64,000 nt of DNA from an uncultured Aquimarina sp. (GCA_947496705.1 CANMDW010000009.1:105285-169284); one strand, 5' to 3'; counted from the first letter of the stretch, positions 1 through 11,542 are shown. Notes: generated from the sequence alone by a model not told the origin. Made by a program: numbers and translations.

Positions 1-1206
1 TCCCTCATGTTACGCACCCACTGCCAAACCAGTGGATGGAGTTTAACCGCACAAGATCCGTTCAACAATGTTGCACGCACATGCATTGAAGCCAGTGCAG
101 CTGCTTTTGGTGGCACACAAAGCCTGCATACCAATGCATTAGACGAGGCGATCGCACTACCTACCGATTTCTCTGCAAGAATTGCAAGAAATACACAAAT
201 ATACCTTCAGGAAGAAACACAAATCACCAGAACCGTCGACCCCTGGGCAGGAAGTTATTATGTAGAATCTCTGACTCATGAAATAGCAGAAAAAGCCTGG
301 AAACTGATTGAAGAAGTAGAAGAGCTAGGAGGCATGACCAAAGCAATCGAAGCGGGAATCCCTAAAATGAGAATAGAAGAAGCTGCCGCCCGTAAACAAG
401 CCAGAATCGATAGTGAACAAGATGTGATTATTGGGGTGAATAAGTACACACTAGAAGAGGAAGAAGCAATTAGCACACTTAAAGTTGATAATCAAGCAGT
501 AAGAGCACAACAAATAAAAGGATTAGAAAAAGTAAAAGCTTCTAGAGATGAACATGCTGTAAAGCACGCTCTGGATAATTTAACGAATGCAGCAGCCAAT
601 GATACTCAAAATTTATTAGCTTTAGCAGTACAAGCAGCAAAACTAAGAGCAACATTGGGCGAAATTAGTGATGCTCTGGAAAAGAAATTCGGAAGATATA
701 AAGCAGAAATAAAATCGTTTACCGGAGTGTATGCCAAAGAAATAAAAAATGATGAATCCTTTCATAAAGCAAGGGAGTTAGCAAATCAATTTGCAGAATT
801 AGAGGGTCGTAGACCGAGAATTATGATTGCAAAAATGGGGCAGGATGGTCATGATCGCGGTGCAAAAGTGGTAGCAACCAGTTATGCCGATGTTGGCTTT
901 GATGTCGATATTGGACCACTGTTCCAAACACCAGCTGAAGCTGCTAAACAAGCTATAGAAAATGATGTGCACATCGTGGGTGTATCTTCACTAGCGGGAG
1001 GACATAAAACTTTGGTTCCTCAAATCATAGCAGAACTTAAAAACTATAGACGAGAAGATATTATGGTCATTGTGGGCGGTGTGATCCCACCCGATGATTA
1101 TGATTTTCTATTTGAAGCCGGGGCAGTTGCCATTTTTGGACCAGGAACAAAAATTAGTGATGCAGCTATTACAATTCTGGAAATTTTGATTTCTACGTTT
1201 GAATAG
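1..1206 (+). CDS. scpA: Methylmalonyl-CoA mutase large subunit, C-terminal part (5' end outside window)
   Basis: Open from the window edge; [21 protein letters not shown] and B12-binding [20 protein letters not shown] (DxHxxG) motifs. Confidence 0.93.
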   Translation, partial: SLMLRTHCQTSGWSLTAQDPFNNVARTCIEASAAAFGGTQSLHTNALDEAIALPTDFSARIARNTQIYLQEETQITRTVDPWAGSYYVESLTHEIAEKAWKLIEEVEELGGMTKAIEAGIPKMRIEEAAARKQARIDSEQDVIIGVNKYTLEEEEAISTLKVDNQAVRAQQIKGLEKVKASRDEHAVKHALDNLTNAAANDTQNLLALAVQAAKLRATLGEISDALEKKFGRYKAEIKSFTGVYAKEIKNDESFHKARELANQFAELEGRRPRIMIAKMGQDGHDRGAKVVATSYADVGFDVDIGPLFQTPAEAAKQAIENDVHIVGVSSLAGGHKTLVPQIIAELKNYRREDIMVIVGGVIPPDDYDFLFEAGAVAIFGPGTKISDAAITILEILISTFE

Positions 1207-1479
1207 CTTTTTTGTATAGTGTAAAAAAACCTATAGTATTCACTCAGAGCCTTCCATAGTATATCAACTGGCCAGATTATACCAGAAAAACAGTACTGCA
1301 TGAAGATCTTAAAAACAAAGTTTTGATTATTGAACTCATATAAACAGATGAAACGAACATTATTAACCTGAGAACGATTGTAGCGAGGTATGCTTCCGAA
1401 AATACATTTTGTTTTCGAGGGCCGATCCAGGCAGGTCTCGGGGAATTAAACCCTCTATGAGGGATTAAAATGTAAACGT

Positions 1480-2544
1480 ATGAAAATACTATATGGAGTT
1501 CCCGGTGAAGGAATGGGACATGCAACAAGGGCAAAAGTAGTCCTGGAGCATTTGATTAAGGATCACGAAATACGAATTGTATCCAGCGACAGAGCCTATA
1601 TATTTCTTAAAAAAGTATTCCCTGGTCAAACACATGAGATTAAGGGGTTTCACCTGGCCTTCAAAGATGGTGTTGTTTCAAAATCCAGAACCTCTGTACT
1701 TACGTTAAAAAACGCTCCCGAAAATATCATCGTTAATTTCAGGAAATACCGTGATCTTCAGGACAGCTTTGCTCCTGATCTGGTAATTTCAGATTTTGAA
1801 TCCTTTGCCTACCTCTATGCCAGGTATTATAAACTACCCGTAATTAGCATAGATAATATGCAAATCATTGATCGTGGGATATTGGATATCAAAATACCAG
1901 AATCTGAAAAAGTAAATTACGCTATAGCAAAAGGAATTGTACGATCAAAATTACCTAAATGCAACACATACCTCATTTCAGCTTTTTTTGAAGCCCGATT
2001 GAGAAAGAAAGATAGTATTCTTGTGCCTCCTATTATCAGGAAAGAGATCCTGCAGGCAAAACGTCAAAGAAAAAACCACATCCTGGTATATCAGTCTTCC
2101 TATGGTAAGAATAGTATCCTGAATACTCTAAAACAACTCCCTAACGAGCTTTTTTATCTCTATGGTTTCAATAAAGAAGAAGATCACGGTAATGTGAAAA
2201 TGAAAAAATTTAGTGAAGCAGCATTTATTGAGAATTTCAGCTCTGCTAAGGCTGTATTTGCCAATGGTGGATATTCATTTATCTCTGAGGCCCTGTTTTT
2301 GAATAAGCCCATATGTTCTGTACCTATTAAAAATCAATTTGAACAATATGTAAATGGAGCCTATGTACAAAAAATGGGGTATGGAAAAATGCTTCCTGAT
2401 TTTGACCTGGACAGAATTAAATCATTTTTGTATGATCTTCCTGTATTTCAAAAACAGGTCAATACCTACATGCAGAAAGATAATTCCAGGTTGTTTACTG
2501 TATTAGATGAAGTTATCGCAGGCATTACAACACATAAAAAATAA
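1480..2544 (+). CDS. Glycosyltransferase family protein (MJ1255/UDP-GlcNAc-transferase-like)
   Basis: N-terminal ILYGVPGEGMGHATRAKVVLEHL and C-terminal ANGGYSFISEALFLNKPICSVP typical of GT-B fold. Confidence 0.75.
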   Translation: MKILYGVPGEGMGHATRAKVVLEHLIKDHEIRIVSSDRAYIFLKKVFPGQTHEIKGFHLAFKDGVVSKSRTSVLTLKNAPENIIVNFRKYRDLQDSFAPDLVISDFESFAYLYARYYKLPVISIDNMQIIDRGILDIKIPESEKVNYAIAKGIVRSKLPKCNTYLISAFFEARLRKKDSILVPPIIRKEILQAKRQRKNHILVYQSSYGKNSILNTLKQLPNELFYLYGFNKEEDHGNVKMKKFSEAAFIENFSSAKAVFANGGYSFISEALFLNKPICSVPIKNQFEQYVNGAYVQKMGYGKMLPDFDLDRIKSFLYDLPVFQKQVNTYMQKDNSRLFTVLDEVIAGITTHKK

Positions 2545-2869
2545 TTTCAAAGCCGTTTTATAATATGCTTATCCGTAATTATATCAATGAACTACCCCGG
2601 TACAGCCATCGAGGTATCAAACCTAGATCATCCCGATAATCTCGATAGCTATCAGGATCAGAACTACAAGAATCAAGAAATAAGACTATTAAAACAGTAC
2701 ATACACTTGTGAGTTTCTAAAAAAAGTCTTGGCTCTTGGTTCTAATAATCCTGGTTCTTTGTACATACTACAATATAATATATTGAAGTGATTTAAACTT
2801 TTTTCAACGACACCTACTTTACAAAGTATAAATAATGCTATTTTAGCTATCTATTCAGATAGAGAACAA

Positions 2870-2893
2870 AAAAACTATGCATGCATAGTTTTT
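2870..2893. promoter_or_regulatory. Perfect 24-bp palindrome AAAAACTATGCATGCATAGTTTTT upstream of SDR gene
   Basis: Read directly; self-complementary; T-rich on both strands, so terminator or operator possible. Confidence 0.5.
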
Positions 2894-2941
2894 AGATATA
2901 ACTTCTTATCTTAGCAAAAATATCGATATACAGAAACTATT

Positions 2942-3823
2942 ATGAGTTACACAGATAAAATGCTTCGCGATGGAGCGCTGAAAGGAAAAAATATCGTAGT
3001 CACTGGTGGTGGCAGTGGATTAGGAAAATCGATGACCAAATATTTTCTGGAATTGGGAGCTAATGTAGCTATCACATCCAGAAACCTGGAAAAATTACAG
3101 AATACAGCTACGGCACTTGAAGAAGAAACAGGAGGTACTTGTTTGCCTATACAATGTGATGTAAGAGAGTATGATCAGGTTGAGGCAATGAGGGATCAGG
3201 TTCTTGAGGCATTTGGTTCTGTAGATGTATTATTGAACAATGCAGCAGGAAATTTTATTTCTCCCACAGAGCGATTGTCTCACCGTGCTTTTGATATCAT
3301 CATCGATATTGTATTAAAAGGCACAAAAAACTGTACATTGGCCTTTGGTAAACATTGGATCAACACAAACTATAAGAATACGGTAGTATTAAATATTGTA
3401 ACTACCTATGCATGGACCGGCTCGGCTTATGTAGTACCGAGTGCAACTGCCAAGGCTGGGGTTCTGGCAATGACAAGGTCTTTGGCTGTAGAATGGGCAA
3501 AATACGGAATGCGTTTTAACGCTATTGCCCCGGGGCCCTTCCCTACAAAAGGAGCATGGGATCGCTTATTACCCGGAGATTTAAAGGATAAGATCGACAT
3601 GGCCAAGCAAGTACCTTTGGCTCGCGTAGGAGATCATCAGGAACTTGCCAACCTAGCTGCGTATCTTGTGTCTGATTTTTCTGCTTATGTAAACGGTGAG
3701 GTAGTTACATTGGATGGAGGCGAATGGCTTAAAGGTGCAGGACAATTCAATCTTCTGGAACAAATCCCTGAAGCTATGTGGGATCAACTTGAAGCCATGA
3801 TTCGTGCTAAAAAGAATAAATAA
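2942..3823 (+). CDS. SDR family oxidoreductase (2,4-dienoyl-CoA reductase-like)
   Basis: VVTGGGSGLGKSMTKYF, NNAAGNF, NGEVVTLDGGEWL. Confidence 0.85.
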   Translation: MSYTDKMLRDGALKGKNIVVTGGGSGLGKSMTKYFLELGANVAITSRNLEKLQNTATALEEETGGTCLPIQCDVREYDQVEAMRDQVLEAFGSVDVLLNNAAGNFISPTERLSHRAFDIIIDIVLKGTKNCTLAFGKHWINTNYKNTVVLNIVTTYAWTGSAYVVPSATAKAGVLAMTRSLAVEWAKYGMRFNAIAPGPFPTKGAWDRLLPGDLKDKIDMAKQVPLARVGDHQELANLAAYLVSDFSAYVNGEVVTLDGGEWLKGAGQFNLLEQIPEAMWDQLEAMIRAKKNK

Positions 3824-4045
3824 AGTGGTTAGATCCAAGGAAGTAAAGAGAAAATTTAAACGATTAACAAAATTAATAAATCCATAGCTCAAATACTCAA
3901 AAAATAAAGAAATTATAAACAATTGATCTTGCTGTTCTCTTTAGTAATCAACTGTTGGAAGAAGACACTCCATACTGTTAACATTTTTCATTTTTATAAT
4001 ATATAATTAATTGTATTTTTACCCCTTAAATCCAAATCTCCCCTT

Positions 4046-4810
4046 ATGGGTAAAATTATAGCAATTGCCAATCAAAAAGGAGGCGTAGGTAAAACTACTA
4101 CCTCTGTAAATTTAGCTGCTTCTCTGGGTGTTTTAGAGAAAAAAGTATTACTTATCGATGCCGATCCACAGGCTAATGCAACTTCCGGATTAGGATTGGA
4201 TGTCGATAGTATAGAAAAGGGCACCTATCAGATCCTGGAACATACCCTAAGGCCTGAAGAAGCAATTATGGAAACCAGCTCACCAAATGTGCATATTATT
4301 CCGGCGCATATTGATCTGGTAGCCATAGAAATAGAACTTGTTGATAAAGATGAGCGCGAATATATGCTTAAAAAAGCGATTCAGGGATTAAAATCTAAGT
4401 ACGATTTTATCCTGATAGATTGTGCTCCTTCTCTGGGTTTACTGACCTTAAATGCATTAACTGCTGCAGATTCGGTAATGGTTCCTATCCAATGTGAATA
4501 TTTTGCATTAGAAGGGCTCGGAAAGCTGTTGAACACAATTAAGAGTGTACAAAAAATCCATAATCAACAATTGGATATTGAAGGATTGCTACTCACAATG
4601 TATGACTCCAGATTACGATTGTCGAATCAGGTAGTAGAAGAGGTACAAAAGCATTTTAATGAAATGGTGTTTAAAACAATCATTCAAAGAAATATACGTT
4701 TAAGTGAGGCACCCAGTTATGGTGAAAGTATCATTAATTATGATGCCTCTAGTAAAGGAGCCAGCAATTATCTAAGTCTGGCACACGAGATTATTAAGAA
4801 AAATAGTTAA
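4046..4810 (+). CDS. parA: ParA family chromosome partitioning ATPase
   Basis: IAIANQKGGVGKTTTSVNLAASL deviant Walker A. Confidence 0.95.
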   Translation: MGKIIAIANQKGGVGKTTTSVNLAASLGVLEKKVLLIDADPQANATSGLGLDVDSIEKGTYQILEHTLRPEEAIMETSSPNVHIIPAHIDLVAIEIELVDKDEREYMLKKAIQGLKSKYDFILIDCAPSLGLLTLNALTAADSVMVPIQCEYFALEGLGKLLNTIKSVQKIHNQQLDIEGLLLTMYDSRLRLSNQVVEEVQKHFNEMVFKTIIQRNIRLSEAPSYGESIINYDASSKGASNYLSLAHEIIKKNS

Positions 4811-4816
4811 GGATTC

Positions 4817-5728
4817 ATGGCGAAGGCAACCAAAAAACAGGCATTAGGCAGAGGATTATCAGCACTACTGAAGGATCCTGATAATGATATAAAATCTGTC
4901 GATGATAAAAATGCCGATAAAGTAGTAGGGAATATTATTGAACTGGATTTGGATAGTATCGATGTAAATCCATTTCAACCGCGTACCAGTTTTAATGATG
5001 AAACCTTGCGTGAACTTGCCACTTCTATAAAAGAAATAGGTGTTATACAACCTATTACAGTTCGTAAACTGGATTTTAACACTTTTCAGCTGGTAAGTGG
5101 AGAACGACGTTTTCGAGCAGCAAAACTAGCTGGATTAACAACCATTCCTTCTTATATTCGTATTGCAAATGATCAGGAGTCGTTAACCATGGCTTTGGTA
5201 GAAAATATCCAGAGACAAGACCTGGATCCTATCGAAATAGCACTGTCATATCAACGTCTTATTGACGAAATCAGCCTGACTCAGGAACAATTAAGTGATA
5301 GAGTAGGTAAAAAAAGATCTACCATCGCCAATTATCTCAGGTTGTTAAAATTAGATCCCATTGTACAAACAGGAATGCGTGACGGTTTTATTTCTATGGG
5401 TCATGGCCGCGCATTAATTAATGTAGAAGATCAACAACAGCAATTGGATATCTATGAAAAAATAATAGGAAAATCGTTATCTGTGCGTGATACCGAAAAA
5501 TTAGTTCGATCTATAAACAATAAGAGCGAAGACACAACAAACAGTAAAATTTCTACTACTGCCGGATTACCAAAACACATTTCAAAAGGAATTAAAGATT
5601 TTTCTGATTATTTTGGCGCAAAAATTGATGTAAAGGTTTCCGGTAAAGGAAGTGGTAAATTAATTATACCGTTTTCTTCTGAAGAAGATTTTAACCGCTT
5701 AAAGAAATTGATCAATAGTGAGGATTAA
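4817..5728 (+). CDS. parB: ParB/RepB/Spo0J family partition protein
   Basis: LGRGLSALL; NPFQPRTSF; GERRFRAAKLAG; adjacent to parA. Confidence 0.95.
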   Translation: MAKATKKQALGRGLSALLKDPDNDIKSVDDKNADKVVGNIIELDLDSIDVNPFQPRTSFNDETLRELATSIKEIGVIQPITVRKLDFNTFQLVSGERRFRAAKLAGLTTIPSYIRIANDQESLTMALVENIQRQDLDPIEIALSYQRLIDEISLTQEQLSDRVGKKRSTIANYLRLLKLDPIVQTGMRDGFISMGHGRALINVEDQQQQLDIYEKIIGKSLSVRDTEKLVRSINNKSEDTTNSKISTTAGLPKHISKGIKDFSDYFGAKIDVKVSGKGSGKLIIPFSSEEDFNRLKKLINSED

Positions 5729-6302
5729 AGGCTATTATATTATTTTTTTCATACTTTTTTGCACACAAAACATGCAGTCTCAGGAAAATGAAGAATTAAA
5801 AGTCACTACCGAAGAAGTTGCTGTAAAAAAGAAAAAGAGAGAAAAAAAAATACGCCCTTATGAACCATTGGCTCCGGCGCGGGCAGCATTTTATTCTGCA
5901 GTTCTTCCCGGACTAGGTCAGGCATACACCAAAAAATACTGGAAAATACCAATTGTATATGCTGCAATAGGTACAGGAGTTTACTCTTATTTGTGGAATA
6001 ATGATCAGTACAATCGTTTTAGAGACGCCTATAAACGACGACTTGCAGGTTTTACTGATGAGGAATTTCAGAATATTGAAACAGAAACCCTGCTATCATT
6101 GCAAGATCGTTATCGCAGAGATCAGGAGTTATCATTACTTATAACGGTAGGCATCTATCTATTAAATATCGTTGATGCCAATGTAACTGCTCATTTACAA
6201 CAATACAACATCACTGAAGACCTTTCCTTTAAACCAAAAATAAACCTTAATGACTTTAATGCAAAACCTAATTATGGTTTATCGCTCAACTATAGTTTTT
6301 AA
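5718..6302 (+). CDS. DUF5683 domain-containing membrane protein
   Basis: Signal peptide; PARAAFYSAVLPGLGQAYTKKYWKIPIVYAAIG; position between parB and dapB. Confidence 0.8.
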   Translation: MRIKGYYIIFFILFCTQNMQSQENEELKVTTEEVAVKKKKREKKIRPYEPLAPARAAFYSAVLPGLGQAYTKKYWKIPIVYAAIGTGVYSYLWNNDQYNRFRDAYKRRLAGFTDEEFQNIETETLLSLQDRYRRDQELSLLITVGIYLLNIVDANVTAHLQQYNITEDLSFKPKINLNDFNAKPNYGLSLNYSF

Positions 6303-6351
6303 GAAGTAAACAGCTTATCTTACAAAACATAAACAACACACCAATCAACAT

Positions 6352-7050
6352 ATGAAAATCGCACTACTGGGATATGGCAAAATGGGAAAAACGATAGAAA
6401 AGATTGCCATAGAAAGAGACCATACCATTGTACTTAAAGTGGATAAAGATGATAATGAATATGATCTTTCTGAAGCTGATGTAGCGATTGACTTCAGTAT
6501 TCCCCCGGCGGCTGTCACAAATATCACTAATTGCTTCAATGCAGGGGTTCAGGTCGTTTCGGGAACTACAGGTTGGCTGGAATACTATGAGGAAATGGTT
6601 GCCTTGTGCAAAGAAAAAAAAGGAGGTTTTATTTATGCTTCCAACTATAGCCTTGGTGTAAATATGTTCTTTGAGCTTAATAAAAAATTAGCAAGAATGA
6701 TGAACCCGCTAGAAGGATATCATATCACAATGGAAGAAATTCATCATACCGAAAAACTGGATACTCCCAGCGGTACGGCTATTACTTTGGCCGAAGGGAT
6801 TATTGAAAATACTCATAAAACAGCATGGCAATTGGATAGCGGTGATGCAAATACGATCCCGATTATTTCGAAAAGGATTGATAAAGTCCCTGGTACCCAC
6901 ACGGTAACTTACTCTTCAGAGGTAGATGCTATTGAAATTAAGCATACCGCTCATAATCGAAATGGTTTTGCGCTGGGTGCAGTGGTTGCTGCAGAATGGT
7001 TAAAAGGCAAGGCAGGAGTTTTCGGTATGAAAGATGTTTTAGGGTTATAA
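6352..7050 (+). CDS. dapB: 4-hydroxy-tetrahydrodipicolinate reductase
   Basis: IALLGYGKMGKTIE; EIHHTEKLDTPSGTA. Confidence 0.95.
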   Translation: MKIALLGYGKMGKTIEKIAIERDHTIVLKVDKDDNEYDLSEADVAIDFSIPPAAVTNITNCFNAGVQVVSGTTGWLEYYEEMVALCKEKKGGFIYASNYSLGVNMFFELNKKLARMMNPLEGYHITMEEIHHTEKLDTPSGTAITLAEGIIENTHKTAWQLDSGDANTIPIISKRIDKVPGTHTVTYSSEVDAIEIKHTAHNRNGFALGAVVAAEWLKGKAGVFGMKDVLGL

Positions 7051-7102
7051 AAAATGTAACGCTTTACAGATAAGAAGTACTTATACTAAAAATATATTAA
7101 AG

Positions 7103-8671
7103 ATGATACTCACAGAATGGTTTATTTTTTTCCTGATATTACAGGTAATTCATTTTCTAGGAACCTGGAAATTATATGTTAAAGCAGGTAGAAAAGCCTG
7201 GGAAGCGATAATTCCTGTATACAATGCCGTAGTTTTGATGAAAATCATAAATCGACCATGGTGGTGGGTACTATTATTATTTATCCCTGTCATTAATGTC
7301 ATTATGCTACCCGTTATATGGGTAGAGACCATAAGGAGCTTTGGTAAAAACACAACTACCAATACTATTCTTGTCGTTGTAACTTTAGGATTCTATATCT
7401 TTTATATCAACTATATGGACGATGTAAACTATATAGAAGATCGGGATTTAAAGCCCAGAACAGCAACCGGAGAATGGATAAGCTCCATTCTATTTGCAGT
7501 AGTTGCCGCGACCATAGTACATACCTATTTTATGCAACCCTACACTATCCCCACCGGTTCTTTAGAAAGAACTTTACTTGTCGGGGATTTTCTGTTTGTA
7601 AGTAAGTTTCATTATGGGGCCCGTACACCAATGACAGCAGTATCTTTTCCTATGGTGCATGACACCATTCCATTAGTACGAACAAAATCATATGCAAGCA
7701 GGCCACAATATCCATATTTCAGACTACCTGGTTTTCAAAAGATCAAACGCAATGATATTGTAGTTTTTAGCTGGCCTATAGATACGGTACGATATTTTAG
7801 GGACCGGTCCAAATTAAGCTACTATAAACCGATTGATAAAAAATCAAATTATGTAAAGCGCTGTGTGGGTATTGCCGGAGATTCACTATCTGTAGTAAAT
7901 GGTTATGTTCATATTAATGGGAAAAGAAGCAAATTACCAGATCGTGCCCAACTACAATTTTCTTATTTTGGCAATACGAAAGGAAGTAGTTTTAACTCAC
8001 AAAATCTATACAATCGATATAGAATAAAGCCAGACGAATTTGGATATAACAACTCACAATTTAGTGCTGGTGGCATCACCGAAGAGGCAGCTAGCAGGTT
8101 CAAAAATCACCCCAATGTAGCAAACCTTGAACGAGTGGTAACACCAAAAGGGCAAAAAGACCCAAATATCTTTCCAAATAATGGTAAAGTAAACTGGAAC
8201 TCAGATAATTTTGGGCCTATCTATATTCCTGAAGCCGGTAAAACGGTGAAAATGGATCTTAAGAGTTTCTCCTTATATAGAAGGGTTATTGAGGTGTATG
8301 AAGGCTCTGAGCTTGGAATAGACAACAAACTATCTGTAAATGGCACTCAAATTCTACTTAACGGTGAGCCTATTGATAGGTATACCTTTAAACAAGATTA
8401 TTACTGGATGATGGGTGATAATCGCCACAATAGTGAAGATAGCCGTGTTTGGGGATATGTTCCTGCAAATCACATCGTAGGTAAACCGGTTTTTGTATGG
8501 TTTAGCTGGGATACCAATGCCAAAGGGCTTTTTAACAAAATACGCTGGGAACGTATGTTTACTACCGTTGGTGGAAGCGGCAAACCAGTTTCTTATTTTA
8601 AGTATTTTCTGATTCTTCTGGCTGGTTGGATTATTTTTAGCCAATATCGTAAAAGGAAGAAAAAAGCTTAA
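7103..8671 (+). CDS. lepB: Signal peptidase I with N-terminal membrane extension
   Basis: PTGSLERTLLVGDFLFVSKFHYGAR; VKRCVGIAGD; YWMMGDNRHNSEDSRVWGYVP. Confidence 0.93.
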   Translation: MILTEWFIFFLILQVIHFLGTWKLYVKAGRKAWEAIIPVYNAVVLMKIINRPWWWVLLLFIPVINVIMLPVIWVETIRSFGKNTTTNTILVVVTLGFYIFYINYMDDVNYIEDRDLKPRTATGEWISSILFAVVAATIVHTYFMQPYTIPTGSLERTLLVGDFLFVSKFHYGARTPMTAVSFPMVHDTIPLVRTKSYASRPQYPYFRLPGFQKIKRNDIVVFSWPIDTVRYFRDRSKLSYYKPIDKKSNYVKRCVGIAGDSLSVVNGYVHINGKRSKLPDRAQLQFSYFGNTKGSSFNSQNLYNRYRIKPDEFGYNNSQFSAGGITEEAASRFKNHPNVANLERVVTPKGQKDPNIFPNNGKVNWNSDNFGPIYIPEAGKTVKMDLKSFSLYRRVIEVYEGSELGIDNKLSVNGTQILLNGEPIDRYTFKQDYYWMMGDNRHNSEDSRVWGYVPANHIVGKPVFVWFSWDTNAKGLFNKIRWERMFTTVGGSGKPVSYFKYFLILLAGWIIFSQYRKRKKKA

Positions 8672-8689
8672 TTAAAATAAGAAACTGGT

Positions 8690-9322
8690 TTGCCAGCAAT
8701 GAAAACCACCTTACTTCATCCTATGTATTTTGGATCGATAGCACAATATGTAGCTATAGCCCAATCGAACCACATTGTTTTTGAAAATAAAGATAGCTAT
8801 CAGAAACAGACCTATCGCAATCGTACTTACATTTATGGTGCTAATGGAAAGTTGTTATTAACCATACCTGTAAAACATACTGGTAAAGAAGGCAGGCAAT
8901 TGTATAAAGATGTTCGCATCGAAAATGATTTTCAATGGCAATTATTGCATTGGAAATCATTGCAAACTGCCTATAGAACCTCTCCTTTTTTTGAATATTA
9001 TGAAGATGAATTTATACATCTATTTGAAAAATCAAGAACGTTTCTTATGGATTTCAATTATGAATGTATGCAGGTAATTTATGATTGTCTTCAGTTGGAT
9101 TTTTCCTTTCATAAAACTAGCGAGTATATTAAAAACCCCGAAGATGTCTATGATCTAAGAAGCCTGGTGAATGCCAAAAAAGAAAAAAACCATGATTTGG
9201 AGACCTATATTCAGGTATTTACTGCAAAACATGGATTTCTTTCTAATCTTTCTATTTTGGATCTACTGTTTAATGAAGGTACGAATACATTAACCTATCT
9301 TGAGAATCAATCTATATTTTGA
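8690..9322 (+). CDS. WbqC family protein
   Basis: LHPMYFGSIAQYVAIAQSNHIVFE; SLQTAYRTSPFFEYYEDEF. Confidence 0.85.
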   Translation: MPAMKTTLLHPMYFGSIAQYVAIAQSNHIVFENKDSYQKQTYRNRTYIYGANGKLLLTIPVKHTGKEGRQLYKDVRIENDFQWQLLHWKSLQTAYRTSPFFEYYEDEFIHLFEKSRTFLMDFNYECMQVIYDCLQLDFSFHKTSEYIKNPEDVYDLRSLVNAKKEKNHDLETYIQVFTAKHGFLSNLSILDLLFNEGTNTLTYLENQSIF

Positions 9323-9630
9323 TGATTCGACCCATAATTCATTACGGTTTTCATCTTATCATTCCCTTACTTATTGCATTGGTTTTCGTTCCAAAAAACT
9401 GGAAAAAGGTCTATCTTATCTTTTTGGGCGCTATGCTTATTGACCTGGATCATATACTGGCCACTCCTGTTTTTGATCCAAACCGGTGTAGTATCGGTTT
9501 TCATCCCTTACATAGCTATTATGCTATAGCTGGATATACTGCAATGCTATTTTTTCCTAAAGTGAGAATTATTGCATTTGCATTACTCTGGCATATCATT
9601 ACAGATCAACTGGATTGCTGGATGATATGA
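9319..9630 (+). CDS. DUF6122 family membrane protein
   Basis: Small hydrophobic protein, ATGA overlap with WbqC; FDPNRCSIGFHPLHSYYAI. Confidence 0.75.
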   Translation: MMIRPIIHYGFHLIIPLLIALVFVPKNWKKVYLIFLGAMLIDLDHILATPVFDPNRCSIGFHPLHSYYAIAGYTAMLFFPKVRIIAFALLWHIITDQLDCWMI

Positions 9631-9632
9631 GT

Positions 9633-10649
9633 TCAAAGTTTAATTCGTGTAACAATCGGATAATGATCAGAAAGCTCTAAATCAAAATTTTCAAATGTCA
9701 AAACTTCAAAGGCTTCAGATACCAGAATAAAATCTATCCTTATAGGAAACGGATCGAATTCAAACGTTTTACCAAACCCTCTACCCGCTTCTTTAAAAGT
9801 ATCCTGAAGCCCTTCAGACTTTACCTTGTTATATACATAAGAATATGCAGAATTGTTAAAATCCCCCATTACGATATTCTCATATGGAGAGGTTTTCATA
9901 TGATTTATCAATATTTCTATCTGTTCCTGTTGTTTTTCAAAAGAAGACTGCATTCTTTGCAATAGTAGTTGAGAGTCTTCTTTGGCTAATTCATCTGTAT
10001 TTGAACTGATCTTATGAGACTGCAAGTGCACATTATATACCCGAATCGTATCCTTCTTAATTTCAATATCAGAAAAAATAATATTATTGGCCGTTTTTTT
10101 AAACTGTAGAGATCCTTTATTAACAATCGGAAACTTTGAAAAAACCACAAGGGCTAATTCTCCATTATCATTATTAAAATTTTCATATTTATAGGGATAT
10201 TGACCAAAGTTGATATCGGGGTTATTGTAATACTCTTGTGCACAGAAGATATCAACATCTTGTTTTCTTACAAATTTTGAAATATTCTGAGGTATCGAAT
10301 CAGAATCAATCCAATCAAACCGGTTGAAACTATGTACATTATAGCTGAGTAAAGAAATACCGTTTTCGGTTTCATCAGATGATCTTCCGCTTAATTTATA
10401 CAGGGAGGAGACATGAGAAATCCCCAAAATTAAAACAACCAATGAGAGTATCCCTTTTTTATTGAATAAAATCACCCAATACATAAGAAAAATCAAATTA
10501 ATTATAATAAATATAGGCACCGTAAGACTTAGCACTGATAGTAGTGGAAACGTTTTAGGAGAAATATAAGGCAGTAAATAGGATAACAATAGTGCAAAAG
10601 CAGCTATTGAGTTTATCACAAAGACTACCTTGTTGATCAATTTACTCAT
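9633..10649 (-). CDS. Endonuclease/exonuclease/phosphatase family protein
   Basis: LLSYNVHSFNRF; IVMGDFNNSAYS; ELSDHYPIV. Confidence 0.88.
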   Translation of the reverse strand: MSKLINKVVFVINSIAAFALLLSYLLPYISPKTFPLLSVLSLTVPIFIIINLIFLMYWVILFNKKGILSLVVLILGISHVSSLYKLSGRSSDETENGISLLSYNVHSFNRFDWIDSDSIPQNISKFVRKQDVDIFCAQEYYNNPDINFGQYPYKYENFNNDNGELALVVFSKFPIVNKGSLQFKKTANNIIFSDIEIKKDTIRVYNVHLQSHKISSNTDELAKEDSQLLLQRMQSSFEKQQEQIEILINHMKTSPYENIVMGDFNNSAYSYVYNKVKSEGLQDTFKEAGRGFGKTFEFDPFPIRIDFILVSEAFEVLTFENFDLELSDHYPIVTRIKL

Positions 10650-10657
10650 AGCTACAT

Positions 10658-11542
10658 TTATTCCTTACCCGCTTTAAACAAGAAGTCTTTTTCCTCTTTA
10701 GTTAAACTATCATATCCACTTTTACTAATTTTATCCAGGATGGCATCAATCTGCTCCTGATTTGGGCTTTTTGAGTGCTTTTTTACTGTGGTCGTCTTTT
10801 TTGTAGCCTTAGCATAGGTTTTTGACTTGTGAACTGTCTTTAGGGGGCTTTTCTTTTTTGGTTTGAATAGACTTACAAACCCATCCACTAGCTTTTCAAA
10901 CCAGGAACCTATATCATTTCCTTTTTTAAGCTGAATGGCATATGCATATCCAAAAATAGCCCCGCCCAGGTGTGCAATAAGACCTCCGGCATTGCCAGAT
11001 GTAGGAATCTGAATTAAATCTGAAAGCACCACAAACACTCCTATATGCCATAATTTGACATTAAAGAAAATGATCCGCATCTCGGCATTGGGAGTATAGG
11101 CCGCAATAAAGATCATAATGGCACGAACTGCTGCCGATGCACCGATCAAATATGCCAATGTACTATTTAAAACCGGAAAGAAGTTATATGACAGTACAAA
11201 TAATAATCCGCCACAGATAGCACCCAACAGATAAATCGTAAGGAACCTTCTTTCGGTAAATAAATTTAAAACGTACTGACCAAACCAATACAGTATCAAC
11301 ATATTCCAGAAGATATGCCAAAAGTCGAAATGCAAAAAACTATAGGTAAGCAATCCCCATACCTGAAGAATCAGTGCCTCAAAAGCTGTTGGTAATACAA
11401 ACCATTCCATCAAAGCACCGGGGCTGGTCTTAAACATCCAGGCACCCAGTCTGGCAAACAAAAACAGCAAGGTATTAATTACAATCAGCTTAATAATAAC
11501 ATTAGCTGTTTTAAATTGATAGGATAGATTGTTTGTTGCCAT
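10658..11542 (-). CDS. Rhomboid family intramembrane serine protease (paralog 2)
   Basis: LIGASAAVRAIM and AHLGGAIFGYAYA (Ser/His dyad); start trimmed to MATNNL. Confidence 0.87.
   Translation of the reverse strand: MATNNLSYQFKTANVIIKLIVINTLLFLFARLGAWMFKTSPGALMEWFVLPTAFEALILQVWGLLTYSFLHFDFWHIFWNMLILYWFGQYVLNLFTERRFLTIYLLGAICGGLLFVLSYNFFPVLNSTLAYLIGASAAVRAIMIFIAAYTPNAEMRIIFFNVKLWHIGVFVVLSDLIQIPTSGNAGGLIAHLGGAIFGYAYAIQLKKGNDIGSWFEKLVDGFVSLFKPKKKSPLKTVHKSKTYAKATKKTTTVKKHSKSPNQEQIDAILDKISKSGYDSLTKEEKDFLFKAGKE

Noticed and set aside
8354-8644. 96-aa minus-strand ORF inside lepB
   Set aside because: Antisense to the conserved catalytic region of LepB.
5718-9630. ParAB-DUF5683-dapB-lepB-wbqC cluster as a novel system
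   Set aside because: Looks like a conserved flavobacterial housekeeping neighbourhood rather than an accessory module.
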